Assembly (NCBI GenBank): GCA_902462065.1
Contig: CABQAK010000038.1
Coordinates: 1 to 21,647, forward strand
From: an uncultured Collinsella sp.
GTDB lineage: Bacteria; Actinomycetota; Coriobacteriia; Coriobacteriales; Coriobacteriaceae
Direction of reading: 5' to 3'
Length of the DNA stretch: 21,647 nucleotides
The notes under the pieces were generated by a model. That model ran no database searches. It worked only from the letters and a program-made list of their open reading frames with translations, and was not told the origin of the DNA. Positions 14,686 to 21,535 of this stretch are shown one piece after another. The position numbers and the translations under genes are program-made. Positions within the stretch are counted from its first letter, which is position 1. Each line of letters starts with the position of its first letter.

Positions 14686-15003
14686 ATGGATTGCCTGAAG
14701 GTATCAAGCAAATCATCGCCCGCGTCCGTTGCCGGCGCCATCGCCGGCATGGTCAAGGATGGTGTACCCGTCAACATCCAGTGTGTCGGTGCCGGTGCTG
14801 TCAACCAGGCCATTAAGGCCGTTGCTATCGCGCGCGGTTTTTTGATTCCAACCGGTTTTGATATTTCCTGCGCGCCTGTGTTCTCCGACATCCTCATTAA
14901 CGGGGAGTCGCGCACGGCCATCCGCCTTTCTATCTACGTTCACCAGATCAATCGAGCTGCTATGGATAACGTCGTCATGGATGATGTTAAGCCTGTGGCA
15001 TAG
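14686..15003 (+). CDS. spoVS: SpoVS family protein
   Basis: Small Alba-like fold protein of the stage V sporulation protein S family, named from Bacillus, where it affects sporulation and septation. The family core is clear: LKVSSKSSPASVAGAIAG at 4-21, then NIQCVGAGAVNQAIKAVAIA (30-49) and FSDILINGESRTAIRLSIYV (66-85). The product is 105 residues against about 86 usually, the excess being a C-terminal tail ending DDVKPVA. The ATG at 14686 has GCAGGAG (14672-14678) seven bases upstream; longer in-frame readings lack this support. No sporulation genes are present in the window, so a role in gene regulation or septation, together with neighbouring RNase Y, is inferred. Confidence 0.92.
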   Translation: MDCLKVSSKSSPASVAGAIAGMVKDGVPVNIQCVGAGAVNQAIKAVAIARGFLIPTGFDISCAPVFSDILINGESRTAIRLSIYVHQINRAAMDNVVMDDVKPVA

Positions 15004-15048
15004 CTTCTGCTTGCCTCGTTTCGCTCCCCATCGTTAGGACTTATGCAC

Positions 15049-16419
15049 ATGGACCAGCGTTCCGTACGCGATATTCTTGCCGGTAAAACCTACTTTATCC
15101 GCACCTTTGGCTGTCAGATGAATCAGCACGACTCCGAGCGTGTGAGCGGTCTGCTTGATTCGTATGGCTGCCTCATGGCGCTCGATCCCGAGCATGCCGA
15201 TATCGTTGTCTTCATGACATGCTGTGTGCGTGAGGCCGCCGATACTCGCCTGTACGGTCAGTGCAATTCCTGCAAAAGCCTGCCGCCTTCGCCTTCGGGC
15301 AAGCGTGTGGTTGCCGTGGGCGGCTGCATCGCGCAGCGTGATGGAGAGGGCCTGCTCACCAACGTCGATAACGTCAATGTCATCTTTGGCACGCATTCCA
15401 TCGCACATGTGGCCGAGCTCATTGCCGAGGCGTTCCTTGATGGTAAGCGTCATATCCGCACCAATGAGCATGAGGATAGGGATGCCATGAGCATGCCGTG
15501 GCATCGCGAGACCCAGTATCACGCCTGGGTGCCCATCATGACAGGCTGCAATAATTTCTGCACCTATTGCATCGTGCCGTACGTGCGCGGTCGCGAAAAA
15601 AGTCGCCCCTTCGAGGAGATTGTCGACGAGGTGACCGGTTTGGTGCGCCAGGGCGTGCGTGAGATTACGCTGCTGGGCCAAAACGTTAACTCATATGGTC
15701 GCGATCTGTTTGGCAAGCCGCGTTTTGCCGATCTGCTGCGTGCCGTGGGCGATACGGGTGTGGAGCGCATCTTCTTTACGTCTTCGCATCCCAAGGATCT
15801 GCTCCCCGAGACCATCGACGCCATGGCCGAGACGCCTGCCGTTATGCCGCAGTTGCACCTGGCCGTCCAGTCAGGTTCGACACGGATCCTCAAAGAGATG
15901 AATCGCCGTTATACACGCGAGGACTATCTGGGCCTGGTCGATCGCATTCGCAACCGCATGCCCGATATCGCGCTCTCGACCGACATTATCGTTGGCTTCC
16001 CGGGCGAGACTGAAGAAGACTTTGAGCAGACGCTCTCACTTGCCGAGACGGTCCGCTATGCTCAGGCCTATACCTTCATCTATTCCAAGCGCGCCGGTAC
16101 CCCGGCCGCCGAGATTGACGATCCTACGCCGCATGAGGTTATTCTCGAGCGTTTCAACCGCCTGGTTAAGGTTATCGAGACCACGGCGCACGAGTACAAC
16201 CAGGGTGAGCTTCATACTGTGGTGCCGGCGCTCATTGAGGGAACGAGTAAAAAGAACGACGCGGTCCTGCTGGGCAAGAGTCCCAAGAATCAGACCGTGC
16301 ATGCGCCTATCCCCGAGGGTTACAGCATCGATCAGCTTGTTGGCAAGATCGTTGATGTTGACGTTGACGTTGCCAAGACCTGGTATTTGTCCGGCTCCGT
16401 TGTGGGCGAGCCGCGCTAA
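15049..16419 (+). CDS. miaB: tRNA-2-methylthio-N6-dimethylallyladenosine synthase MiaB
   Basis: Radical-SAM methylthiotransferase that converts i6A37 to ms2i6A37 in tRNAs reading UNN codons. The N-terminal cluster ligands are C22 (RTFGCQMNQHDSE), C58 (MTCCVREAA) and C93 (GGCIAQRDGE). The radical-SAM motif CNNFCTYC is at C167, C171 and C174, followed by IVPYVRGREKSRP. A C-terminal TRAM domain ends the protein. TFGCQMN is diagnostic for MiaB over RimO. ATG 15049 is chosen because AGGA (15036-15039) is nine bases upstream; ATG 15043 would add two residues with poor spacing. The stop overlaps the miaA start (TAATG), so the two enzymes acting on A37 are translated together. Confidence 0.95.
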   Translation: MDQRSVRDILAGKTYFIRTFGCQMNQHDSERVSGLLDSYGCLMALDPEHADIVVFMTCCVREAADTRLYGQCNSCKSLPPSPSGKRVVAVGGCIAQRDGEGLLTNVDNVNVIFGTHSIAHVAELIAEAFLDGKRHIRTNEHEDRDAMSMPWHRETQYHAWVPIMTGCNNFCTYCIVPYVRGREKSRPFEEIVDEVTGLVRQGVREITLLGQNVNSYGRDLFGKPRFADLLRAVGDTGVERIFFTSSHPKDLLPETIDAMAETPAVMPQLHLAVQSGSTRILKEMNRRYTREDYLGLVDRIRNRMPDIALSTDIIVGFPGETEEDFEQTLSLAETVRYAQAYTFIYSKRAGTPAAEIDDPTPHEVILERFNRLVKVIETTAHEYNQGELHTVVPALIEGTSKKNDAVLLGKSPKNQTVHAPIPEGYSIDQLVGKIVDVDVDVAKTWYLSGSVVGEPR

Positions 16420-17357
16420 TGGTTTCTCCCGGGGCAGGTCTTTCCGTCGTTGCGATCGTCGGTCCGACGGCGGTTGGTAAGAGTGGTGTTGCCGACCGTT
16501 TGGCGGCTCGTCTTTCGTCCGAAGTGCTGTCGTGCGATGCGATGCAAATCTATCGCGGCATGGACATCGGTACCGCAAAGATGGCGCCCGATGAGTGTAC
16601 GGCGCCGCTGCGTCTCGTCGACATTGTAGAGCCGGGTGTGGCGTACTCTGCGGCGCTTTATCAGGCTGACGCTCGCGCGCATGTTGAGCGTTTGCTTGGC
16701 GAGGGCCGCCTACCGGTGTTTTGCGGGGGCACAGGCTTGTATCTCAAGGCCGCCCTGGATGAGATGGATTTTCCCTCGGGCGAGCTTGAGGACGATCGTC
16801 GCGCGGGGTATCAGGAGCTTGCCGAGCGTATTGGCGAGGAAGAACTGCATGCCCTGCTTGCCGAGCGCGATCCAGAATCAGCTGCTGTTATTCATCCGCA
16901 TAACGTGCGGCGTGTGATTCGCGCGCTCGAAATGCACGATGATGGCGTTTCCTATGCGCAACAAAAGTCGCAGTTTAGTGTTCCGCGCGAGCATTATCAT
17001 GCGTTATGGTTTGGCCTGACGCGAAATCGCGAGGTGCTCTATGAACGCATTAACCTACGTGTCGATGTGATGTTTGAGCAGGGTCTTGTTGATGAGGTTC
17101 GCGGTCTTATGGACCAGGGGCTGGGAGATGCCCTGACTTCGATGCAGGCAATTGGCTATAAAGAGATCATCGATGCTTTCAATGGCGTGACGAGCATGGA
17201 TGAGGCTCGCGAACTCATTAAGATGCGTTCGCGTCGCTATGCCAAACGTCAGCTTTCGTGGTTTAAGCGCGATGACCGTATCGCGTGGTTTGATATGGAT
17301 GAATGTACGATCGATGAGGTCGTTGCTGATATCCTGCATCGTATTGAGGCTGCCTAA
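16419..17357 (+). CDS. miaA: tRNA dimethylallyltransferase MiaA
   Basis: Transfers the dimethylallyl group to N6 of A37 in UNN-decoding tRNAs, giving the substrate for MiaB. The P-loop GPTAVGKS is at 15-22, the conserved SCDAMQIYRGMDIGTAK follows at 38-54, and FCGGTGLYLKA binds the prenyl donor region. The C-terminal half has the family pattern ALTSMQAIGYKE and SRRYAKRQLSWFKRD. At 312 residues it is full length. The ATG shares a base with the miaB stop, and its own stop overlaps the hflX start in the same TAATG arrangement, a compact miaB-miaA-hflX cluster. Confidence 0.96.
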   Translation: MVSPGAGLSVVAIVGPTAVGKSGVADRLAARLSSEVLSCDAMQIYRGMDIGTAKMAPDECTAPLRLVDIVEPGVAYSAALYQADARAHVERLLGEGRLPVFCGGTGLYLKAALDEMDFPSGELEDDRRAGYQELAERIGEEELHALLAERDPESAAVIHPHNVRRVIRALEMHDDGVSYAQQKSQFSVPREHYHALWFGLTRNREVLYERINLRVDVMFEQGLVDEVRGLMDQGLGDALTSMQAIGYKEIIDAFNGVTSMDEARELIKMRSRRYAKRQLSWFKRDDRIAWFDMDECTIDEVVADILHRIEAA

Positions 17358-18646
17358 TGGCTCGTTTCCCCCTTGTTCCCACGGCACCCGAGCCCGAGCG
17401 TGCCATTTTGGTTGGTGTTGAGTGGCGCGACAATGCATGGCCACTCGATCGATCGCTCGATGAGCTGGAGCGCCTTGCCCACACGGCTGGTGCCCAGTGC
17501 GTGGCTCGCTTGTCTCAGCGTTTGGTAAAGCCGTATCCCAAATCATTTATCGGTTCCGGTAAGGTAGAGGAGCTGTGCGGTCTGGTACATCGCATGGATG
17601 CCGATGTCGTTATTTTTGACGACGACCTGACGCCCTCGCAGCAATCCTATTTGGAGAAAGTCGTGGGCGAGCCGGTAAAGATTATCGATCGTACGGCACT
17701 GATCTTGGATATCTTTGGCCTGCATGCTCAGACGCGTGAGGGACGCCTACAGGTACAGCTGGCGCAGCTTCAATATCTGTTGCCTCGTCTGCGCGGCATG
17801 TGGAGCCATCTCGCCAAGGAACAGACGCGCGGCGGCATCGGCTCACGCTTTGGTCAGGGCGAAAGTCAGCTCGAGGTCGACCGTCGCCTCATTCGTAATA
17901 AGATCGCTGCGCTTCGTCGTGAGATCAAGCAGGTTGAACAGCGTCGTGATGTTCAATCCAAGAGTCGTATTGAGTCACCGGCGTTTCGCGTCGCGTTAGC
18001 CGGTTATACCAATGCCGGTAAATCGACGTTGCTCAATCGCCTGACAGGCTCTACGGTACTTTCGCAGGACAAGCTGTTTGCTACGCTCGACCCGACGACG
18101 CGTTCGTATCGCCTGCCCGGCGGTCGCGGAATGACGATTACCGATACCGTCGGCTTTATTCAAAAGCTGCCGCATGGTCTTGTCGATGCCTTTAAATCGA
18201 CGCTGTCCGAGGTGTTGGGTGCCGATCTAATTCTCAAAGTCGTAGATGCGTCTGACGAGGACTATGAGCGACAGCTGGAGGCTGTCGACCGCGTGCTTGA
18301 TGAGATCGGCGCCGGAGAGCGCCTAACGCTGACCGTATTCAATAAAATCGATCTTCTCGATAGCGTTGATCGATTAAGTTTCCGTCGTCGTTTTCCGGAA
18401 GCCGTTCTGTTCTCGGCCCAAACGGGCGAGGGGCTCGACGACCTCGTCGATCGCATTGCTCGCGAGGCAGCTGCCACCGATGTACTGCTTTCAGCCGACA
18501 TTCCATATCGTGAAGGTGCGCTCATTACACTCGTGCATGAGCAGGGGACCCTTTTGCATGAGGAATATCTTGAGGATGGCGTTCGTATTGTGGCGAAACT
18601 GCCGGCTCGTGTCGCACCGCGGCTCGAGCGTTATCGCACCGAGTAG
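17357..18646 (+). CDS. hflX: Ribosome-associated GTPase HflX
   Basis: GTPase that binds the 50S subunit and can split stalled or heat-damaged ribosomes. The N-terminal HflX domain contains SFIGSGKVEEL (63-73) and FDDDLTPSQQ. The helical linker carries TRGGIGSRFGQGESQLEVDR (157-176), where most homologues have GPGETQLE. The G domain has G1 GYTNAGKS (216-223), LFATLDPTTR with the G2 threonine, G3 DTVG (263-266) and G4 NKID (329-332). The 429 residues are a normal length. The gene starts within the miaA stop. Its 3' end overlaps the oppositely oriented acyltransferase gene by 16 bases. Confidence 0.95.
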   Translation: MARFPLVPTAPEPERAILVGVEWRDNAWPLDRSLDELERLAHTAGAQCVARLSQRLVKPYPKSFIGSGKVEELCGLVHRMDADVVIFDDDLTPSQQSYLEKVVGEPVKIIDRTALILDIFGLHAQTREGRLQVQLAQLQYLLPRLRGMWSHLAKEQTRGGIGSRFGQGESQLEVDRRLIRNKIAALRREIKQVEQRRDVQSKSRIESPAFRVALAGYTNAGKSTLLNRLTGSTVLSQDKLFATLDPTTRSYRLPGGRGMTITDTVGFIQKLPHGLVDAFKSTLSEVLGADLILKVVDASDEDYERQLEAVDRVLDEIGAGERLTLTVFNKIDLLDSVDRLSFRRRFPEAVLFSAQTGEGLDDLVDRIAREAAATDVLLSADIPYREGALITLVHEQGTLLHEEYLEDGVRIVAKLPARVAPRLERYRTE

Positions 18647-19335
18647 GCGAGCTCCAAAATGCCCAGTATAATGGGCTGATGCAGCAGATAAAAGGGTAGT
18701 GCATAACGTCCAAGGCTGGCGAGCGCCGGCAGGGAGTTGGCGTAGGCCCAGCTAGGGACGGTCTTATCGATTCCCTGCGCTATATGTGCGGCGAAGTATC
18801 CTGCAAGATACATAAAGATAAACGGGATGATGGGGTAGTAATCACCTGAGACAAACCCAGGGCTCGGAAATCCCAGCCACGCCAGGTAGGGGACAGGGTA
18901 GATTGTTTTGGGGATGCTCCAGGTGAGGGCGAACATCACAAGGCATAGGGACATGCCCCATCTCGCTGATATCTTTTTAAGGACGGGATCGGTCAACGCC
19001 ACGATGCCGGTACATGCGGCCATGCAGTAGATGATGCCAAAATTAACCGAATCATCGACTGAGACAAGTGTTGTTGCCAGCCAGACGACGAGTGCTGCTA
19101 AGGCGTATTTGGCGGCACGTTTGATATTGTTGCGCGAAAGAGTGCACATCCAACCCGCGATAAACAAGAATACCCAGCTGATGCTGGCGCGCCAGATGTC
19201 TTGAAAGACAGTCTGGGTAAACCAGGGCATATCCCAACCGTACAGGTAGGCGAGATCGTAGCAAGCGTGAAAACCTGCCATTGAAATCATCGTAAACCCG
19301 CGGACGGTATCAAAGATGGTGATGCGTTTTTGCAT
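18631..19335 (-). CDS. HGSNAT_cat/DUF1624-type membrane acyltransferase
   Basis: Probable integral membrane protein of the heparan-alpha-glucosaminide N-acetyltransferase catalytic-domain family (DUF1624). Evidence is the N-terminal RITIFDTVRGFTMISMAGFH pattern with H23 followed by CYDL, the segment DDSVNFGIIYCMA, DYYPIIPFIFMYLAGYF (165-181), and a C-terminal GRYALPFYLLHQP. About six or seven hydrophobic helices fit in 234 residues. The substrate in bacteria is not known; an acylation of an envelope sugar is an inference. Its ATG shares a base with the lexA stop (TAATG on the minus strand), so it is probably co-translated with lexA. Its 3' end overlaps hflX by 16 bases. Confidence 0.8.
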   Translation of the reverse strand: MQKRITIFDTVRGFTMISMAGFHACYDLAYLYGWDMPWFTQTVFQDIWRASISWVFLFIAGWMCTLSRNNIKRAAKYALAALVVWLATTLVSVDDSVNFGIIYCMAACTGIVALTDPVLKKISARWGMSLCLVMFALTWSIPKTIYPVPYLAWLGFPSPGFVSGDYYPIIPFIFMYLAGYFAAHIAQGIDKTVPSWAYANSLPALASLGRYALPFYLLHQPIILGILELAYSVR

Positions 19336-19979
19336 TACGAGAACCGGCGCATCAAGCCGACGACTTTGCCCAAAATAACGGGATTTGTTGCATAGATAGG
19401 CTCCATGGTGTCATTCTCAGGCTGTAGGCGTACGCGTCCCTGCTCCTTGTAGAACGTCTTGACGGTCGCTGAACCATCAATCATGGCCACGACGATTTCG
19501 CCGTTCATGGCACTCTTTTGTTCACGGACGATGATGTAATCGCCATTGAAGATGCCGACATTGATCATTGAGCTCCCATGCACCTCAAGGATAAAGGAAC
19601 CCTGATCAGTGGCGATTTCGGTCGGGATAGTAAAAGTGTCTTCGATATTCTGCTCGGCCAGAATGGGAATCCCAGCCGCGACGCGACCAACGAGCGGTAG
19701 CGAGACCGTTCCGCGAGGTGCGGTGGGCTCGTCAGATTTAGAAATTGAGACAGAGGAGCCGTCCTCGTTAAAGAGTTCCAGGGCGCGCGGTTTGGTGGCA
19801 TCGCGCTTGAGCAGCCCGCGCGCCTCCAAGGCAGATAAGTGGGCGTGCACGGTGCTGGGGGAGGAAAGGCCCACGGCAGATGCCATCTCGCGCACACTGG
19901 GCGGATAACCCTTCTCCTGCTGATATTCCTTGATGAAGTCGTAAATTTGCTGCTGACGCTTGGTAATTTTGCGAGCCAT
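19335..19979 (-). CDS. lexA: SOS repressor LexA
   Basis: Transcriptional repressor that self-cleaves when stimulated by RecA filaments. The 214-residue product has an N-terminal winged HTH (TKRQQQIYDFIKEY at 6-19, then PSVREMASAVGLSSPSTVHAHL at 27-48). The cleavage site is A102-G103 in GRVAAGIP, with the catalytic S137 in HGSSM and K174 in ATVKTF. The start at 19979 is chosen because AGGA lies seven bases upstream on the minus strand and MARKITKRQ is the usual beginning; longer in-frame starts would overlap the operator region. Three LexA-type boxes lie upstream, so the gene is self-regulated. The downstream acyltransferase gene overlaps its stop. Confidence 0.97.
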   Translation of the reverse strand: MARKITKRQQQIYDFIKEYQQEKGYPPSVREMASAVGLSSPSTVHAHLSALEARGLLKRDATKPRALELFNEDGSSVSISKSDEPTAPRGTVSLPLVGRVAAGIPILAEQNIEDTFTIPTEIATDQGSFILEVHGSSMINVGIFNGDYIIVREQKSAMNGEIVVAMIDGSATVKTFYKEQGRVRLQPENDTMEPIYATNPVILGKVVGLMRRFS

Positions 19980-20002
19980 CAGGGCATCCTCTCTACCCAT
20001 GT

Positions 20003-20016
20003 CAAACAAATGTTCG
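20003..20016. promoter_or_regulatory. LexA-type box A (imperfect)
   Basis: CAAACAAATGTTCG differs from the CGAACNNNNGTTCG pattern at one core position. It lies in the lexA leader, closest to lexA. Its centre is exactly 28 bp from that of box B. Confidence 0.6.
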
Positions 20017-20024
20017 AATTTTGC

Positions 20025-20052
20025 TTGACAGGAACAACTGTTCGAAGATAAT
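20025..20052 (+). promoter_or_regulatory. Promoter for the LysM-nrdR-dut unit
   Basis: A perfect TTGACA (20025-20030) is followed after 16 bp by GATAAT (20047-20052), five of six to consensus. LexA box B fills the spacer. A second, weaker candidate is TAGACA (20078-20083) with GATAAA (20102-20107). The lexA promoter on the other strand is not clear; a TATTAT on the minus strand around 20050-20056 is its best -10 candidate, without a good -35. Confidence 0.7.
20031..20044. promoter_or_regulatory. LexA-type box B
   Basis: GGAACAACTGTTCG contains the perfect GAAC-N4-GTTC core at 20032-20043. It lies in the spacer of the plus-strand promoter, so LexA would block the LysM gene there. Confidence 0.85.
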
Positions 20053-20058
20053 AATAAC

Positions 20059-20072
20059 CGAACATTCGTTCT
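20059..20072. promoter_or_regulatory. LexA-type box C
   Basis: CGAACATTCGTTCT contains the perfect GAAC-N4-GTTC core at 20060-20071. It falls at the predicted start of the plus-strand transcript, with its centre exactly 28 bp from that of box B. Confidence 0.85.
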
Positions 20073-20142
20073 CGCGCTAGACATTTTTGTCCGCGCGGCT
20101 TGATAAAACTGTTCTCAGCAAAACACGCGAGAGGAGAACATG

Positions 20143-20592
20143 ATGAACGCAACGAATATGGTCCAGGGAAACCTTGCCCTTAAACTCGAGACGCCTGCAG
20201 AACCCACTTTTACGGTTGTTCAGGGTGGCCGCTCCGGCTTTCAGCCTTTGACCGTAAAGTCTGCTCGCAATCAGCAGGCTGTAGTTGCGCCGGCCCGCGT
20301 TGCCCTGAAGGTTCCGACGATTGTCGCCGTTGCCGTTGCGCTTACGCTCTTCGTTGTCCTCGCTACGTCGGTCTTTAGCGCTCGTCACGCCGCGTATGCC
20401 GAGTCCGTTTCCAACGTTACCTACGAGACTATTCGCGTTCAGCCTGGTGATTCTCTTTGGTCGCTTGCCGAGGAATATCCTATCGAAGGCCTTTCCACGC
20501 AAGAGACTTCCGACATGATCCGTAACGTCAATCATCTGGAGCATGGTTCGCTCGCCGCCGGTGCGCATCTTAAGGTTCCTGCTCGTTCGTAA
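20143..20592 (+). CDS. LysM membrane protein, probable SOS cell-division inhibitor (YneA-like)
   Basis: A 149-residue protein with a 56-residue cytoplasmic N-terminus, one transmembrane helix (57-79) and an extracellular LysM peptidoglycan-binding domain (95-146, TIRVQPGDSLWSLAEEY to GAHLKVP). It is divergent from lexA and carries a LexA box in its promoter spacer. B. subtilis YneA and Mycobacterium Rv2719c have the same design and position: divergent from lexA, with Rv2719c next to nrdR. They delay division or alter the wall during DNA damage. The same role is inferred here from architecture and context, since sequence identity outside LysM is low in this group. ATG 20143 is preferred to 20140 because GAGGAG (20131-20136) then has a six-base spacing. 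Confidence 0.85.
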   Translation: MNATNMVQGNLALKLETPAEPTFTVVQGGRSGFQPLTVKSARNQQAVVAPARVALKVPTIVAVAVALTLFVVLATSVFSARHAAYAESVSNVTYETIRVQPGDSLWSLAEEYPIEGLSTQETSDMIRNVNHLEHGSLAAGAHLKVPARS

Positions 20593-20605
20593 TCATTATC
20601 GCGCT

Positions 20606-20649
20606 GCGCATGGTACCCTTGTTATCGTTTAAGAGGAGGTACCATGCGC
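20606..20649 (+). promoter_or_regulatory. Hairpin covering the nrdR ribosome binding site and start
   Basis: GCGCATGGTACC (20606-20617) and GGTACCATGCGC (20638-20649) form a perfect 12-bp stem that includes the nrdR ATG (20644-20646) and the last GG of its AGGAGG. CTT (20618-20620) and AAG (20631-20633) can extend it, leaving AGGA as a bulge. In an mRNA reading through from the LysM gene this would hide the nrdR start. No T-run follows, so it is not a typical terminator. Confidence 0.7.
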
Positions 20650-21087
20650 TGTCCCAAATGTGGCAAGGCACATACCCGCGTCGTTGATTCCCGTATGCAG
20701 GAGTCAAATAACACCATTAAGCGCCGTCGCGAATGTTGTTCGTGTAACTATCGCTTTACAACGTTTGAGCGATGCGAAGACCCAATCGAGGTCATTAAGT
20801 CAGACGGAACCAAGCAGCGGTTCGATCGCAATAAGCTGCTCGTCGGCTTGATGCGCGCCACCATCAAGCGTGATATCGATACTAAGAAGCTCAATGAGAT
20901 TATCGACGACATCGAGGTCGAGCTGCGCTCTCGCACGCTGACGGCCGTCACGTCCCATGAGTTGGGTGACATGGTGCTCAAGCGCTTGGCCAAGATCGAC
21001 AAGGTGGCCTACATCCGCTTTGCCTCGGTCTACCGCGATTTCAAAGACGTCGATGAGTTTCTGCAAGAGCTCGACAAGCTAAGGTGA
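20644..21087 (+). CDS. nrdR: Transcriptional repressor NrdR
   Basis: Zinc-ribbon and ATP-cone repressor of ribonucleotide reductase genes. The zinc ligands are C3 and C6 (CPKCG) and C31 and C34 (ECCSC), with the usual DSR and RRRE between them. The ATP-cone domain spans about 46-136, with the adjacent FTTFER motif. The 147-residue length is standard. The ribosome binding site AAGAGGAGG (20631-20639) is strong but lies within a hairpin. dut follows after four bases. Position next to the LysM gene and lexA is the actinobacterial arrangement. Confidence 0.96.
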   Translation: MRCPKCGKAHTRVVDSRMQESNNTIKRRRECCSCNYRFTTFERCEDPIEVIKSDGTKQRFDRNKLLVGLMRATIKRDIDTKKLNEIIDDIEVELRSRTLTAVTSHELGDMVLKRLAKIDKVAYIRFASVYRDFKDVDEFLQELDKLR

Positions 21088-21091
21088 TTCC

Positions 21092-21535
21092 ATGTCCAAC
21101 ATTACCGTCAACATAAAGCGTCTCGACCCCACCGTCGAGCTTCCCAAATACGCCCATCCCACCGATGCCGGCTTGGATCTGCGCTCCAACGAGGATTGCG
21201 TCCTGAAGCCCTTCGAACGCCGTCTGGTCTCTACTGGGCTGGCCATCGCCCTGCCCGATGGCTACGCTGGCTTCGTCCAGCCCCGCAGCGGCTTGGCCAT
21301 CAAGCAGGGCCTGTCTATAGTCAACACGCCGGGCCTCATCGACGCCCACTACCGAGGAGAACTCAAGGTTATCCTTATCAACCTGGATCCCTCCAACAAC
21401 ATCCAAATCAACAAAGGCGACCGCATAGCCCAACTCGTCATCCAAGAAGTCCCCACGGTCAACCTCGTAGAAGTAGAAGAACTAGACAACACCGACCGAG
21501 GCAACGGAGGCTTCGGCTCCAGCGGCGTCGCTTAG
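21092..21535 (+). CDS. dut: Deoxyuridine 5'-triphosphate nucleotidohydrolase (dUTPase)
   Basis: Trimeric dUTPase that hydrolyses dUTP to dUMP, keeping uracil out of DNA and supplying dTMP synthesis. The five family motifs are present: DAGLDL (25-30), PRSGLA (64-69), NTPGLIDAHYRGE (78-90), KGDRIAQLV (108-116), and the C-terminal glycine-rich arm RGNGGFGSSG (136-145). The 147 residues are full length. AAGG (21081-21084) lies seven bases before the ATG, and the gene starts four bases after nrdR, pointing to one transcript. Codon use changes in its last third: CAA, GAA, GTA, CTA, ATA, CGA and GGA appear where the other genes here use G- or C-ending codons. Confidence 0.96.
   Translation: MSNITVNIKRLDPTVELPKYAHPTDAGLDLRSNEDCVLKPFERRLVSTGLAIALPDGYAGFVQPRSGLAIKQGLSIVNTPGLIDAHYRGELKVILINLDPSNNIQINKGDRIAQLVIQEVPTVNLVEVEELDNTDRGNGGFGSSGVA

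Noticed and set aside
18661..18676. GCCCA/TGGGC hairpin just past hflX, considered as a terminator
   Set aside because: The stem is only 5 bp. On the plus strand no T-run follows, and on the minus strand it would end the transcript inside the acyltransferase coding region.
19980..20084. Longer LexA reading with 35 extra N-terminal residues
   Set aside because: The extra part would translate the operator region, has no ribosome binding site, and is not part of the family N-terminus.
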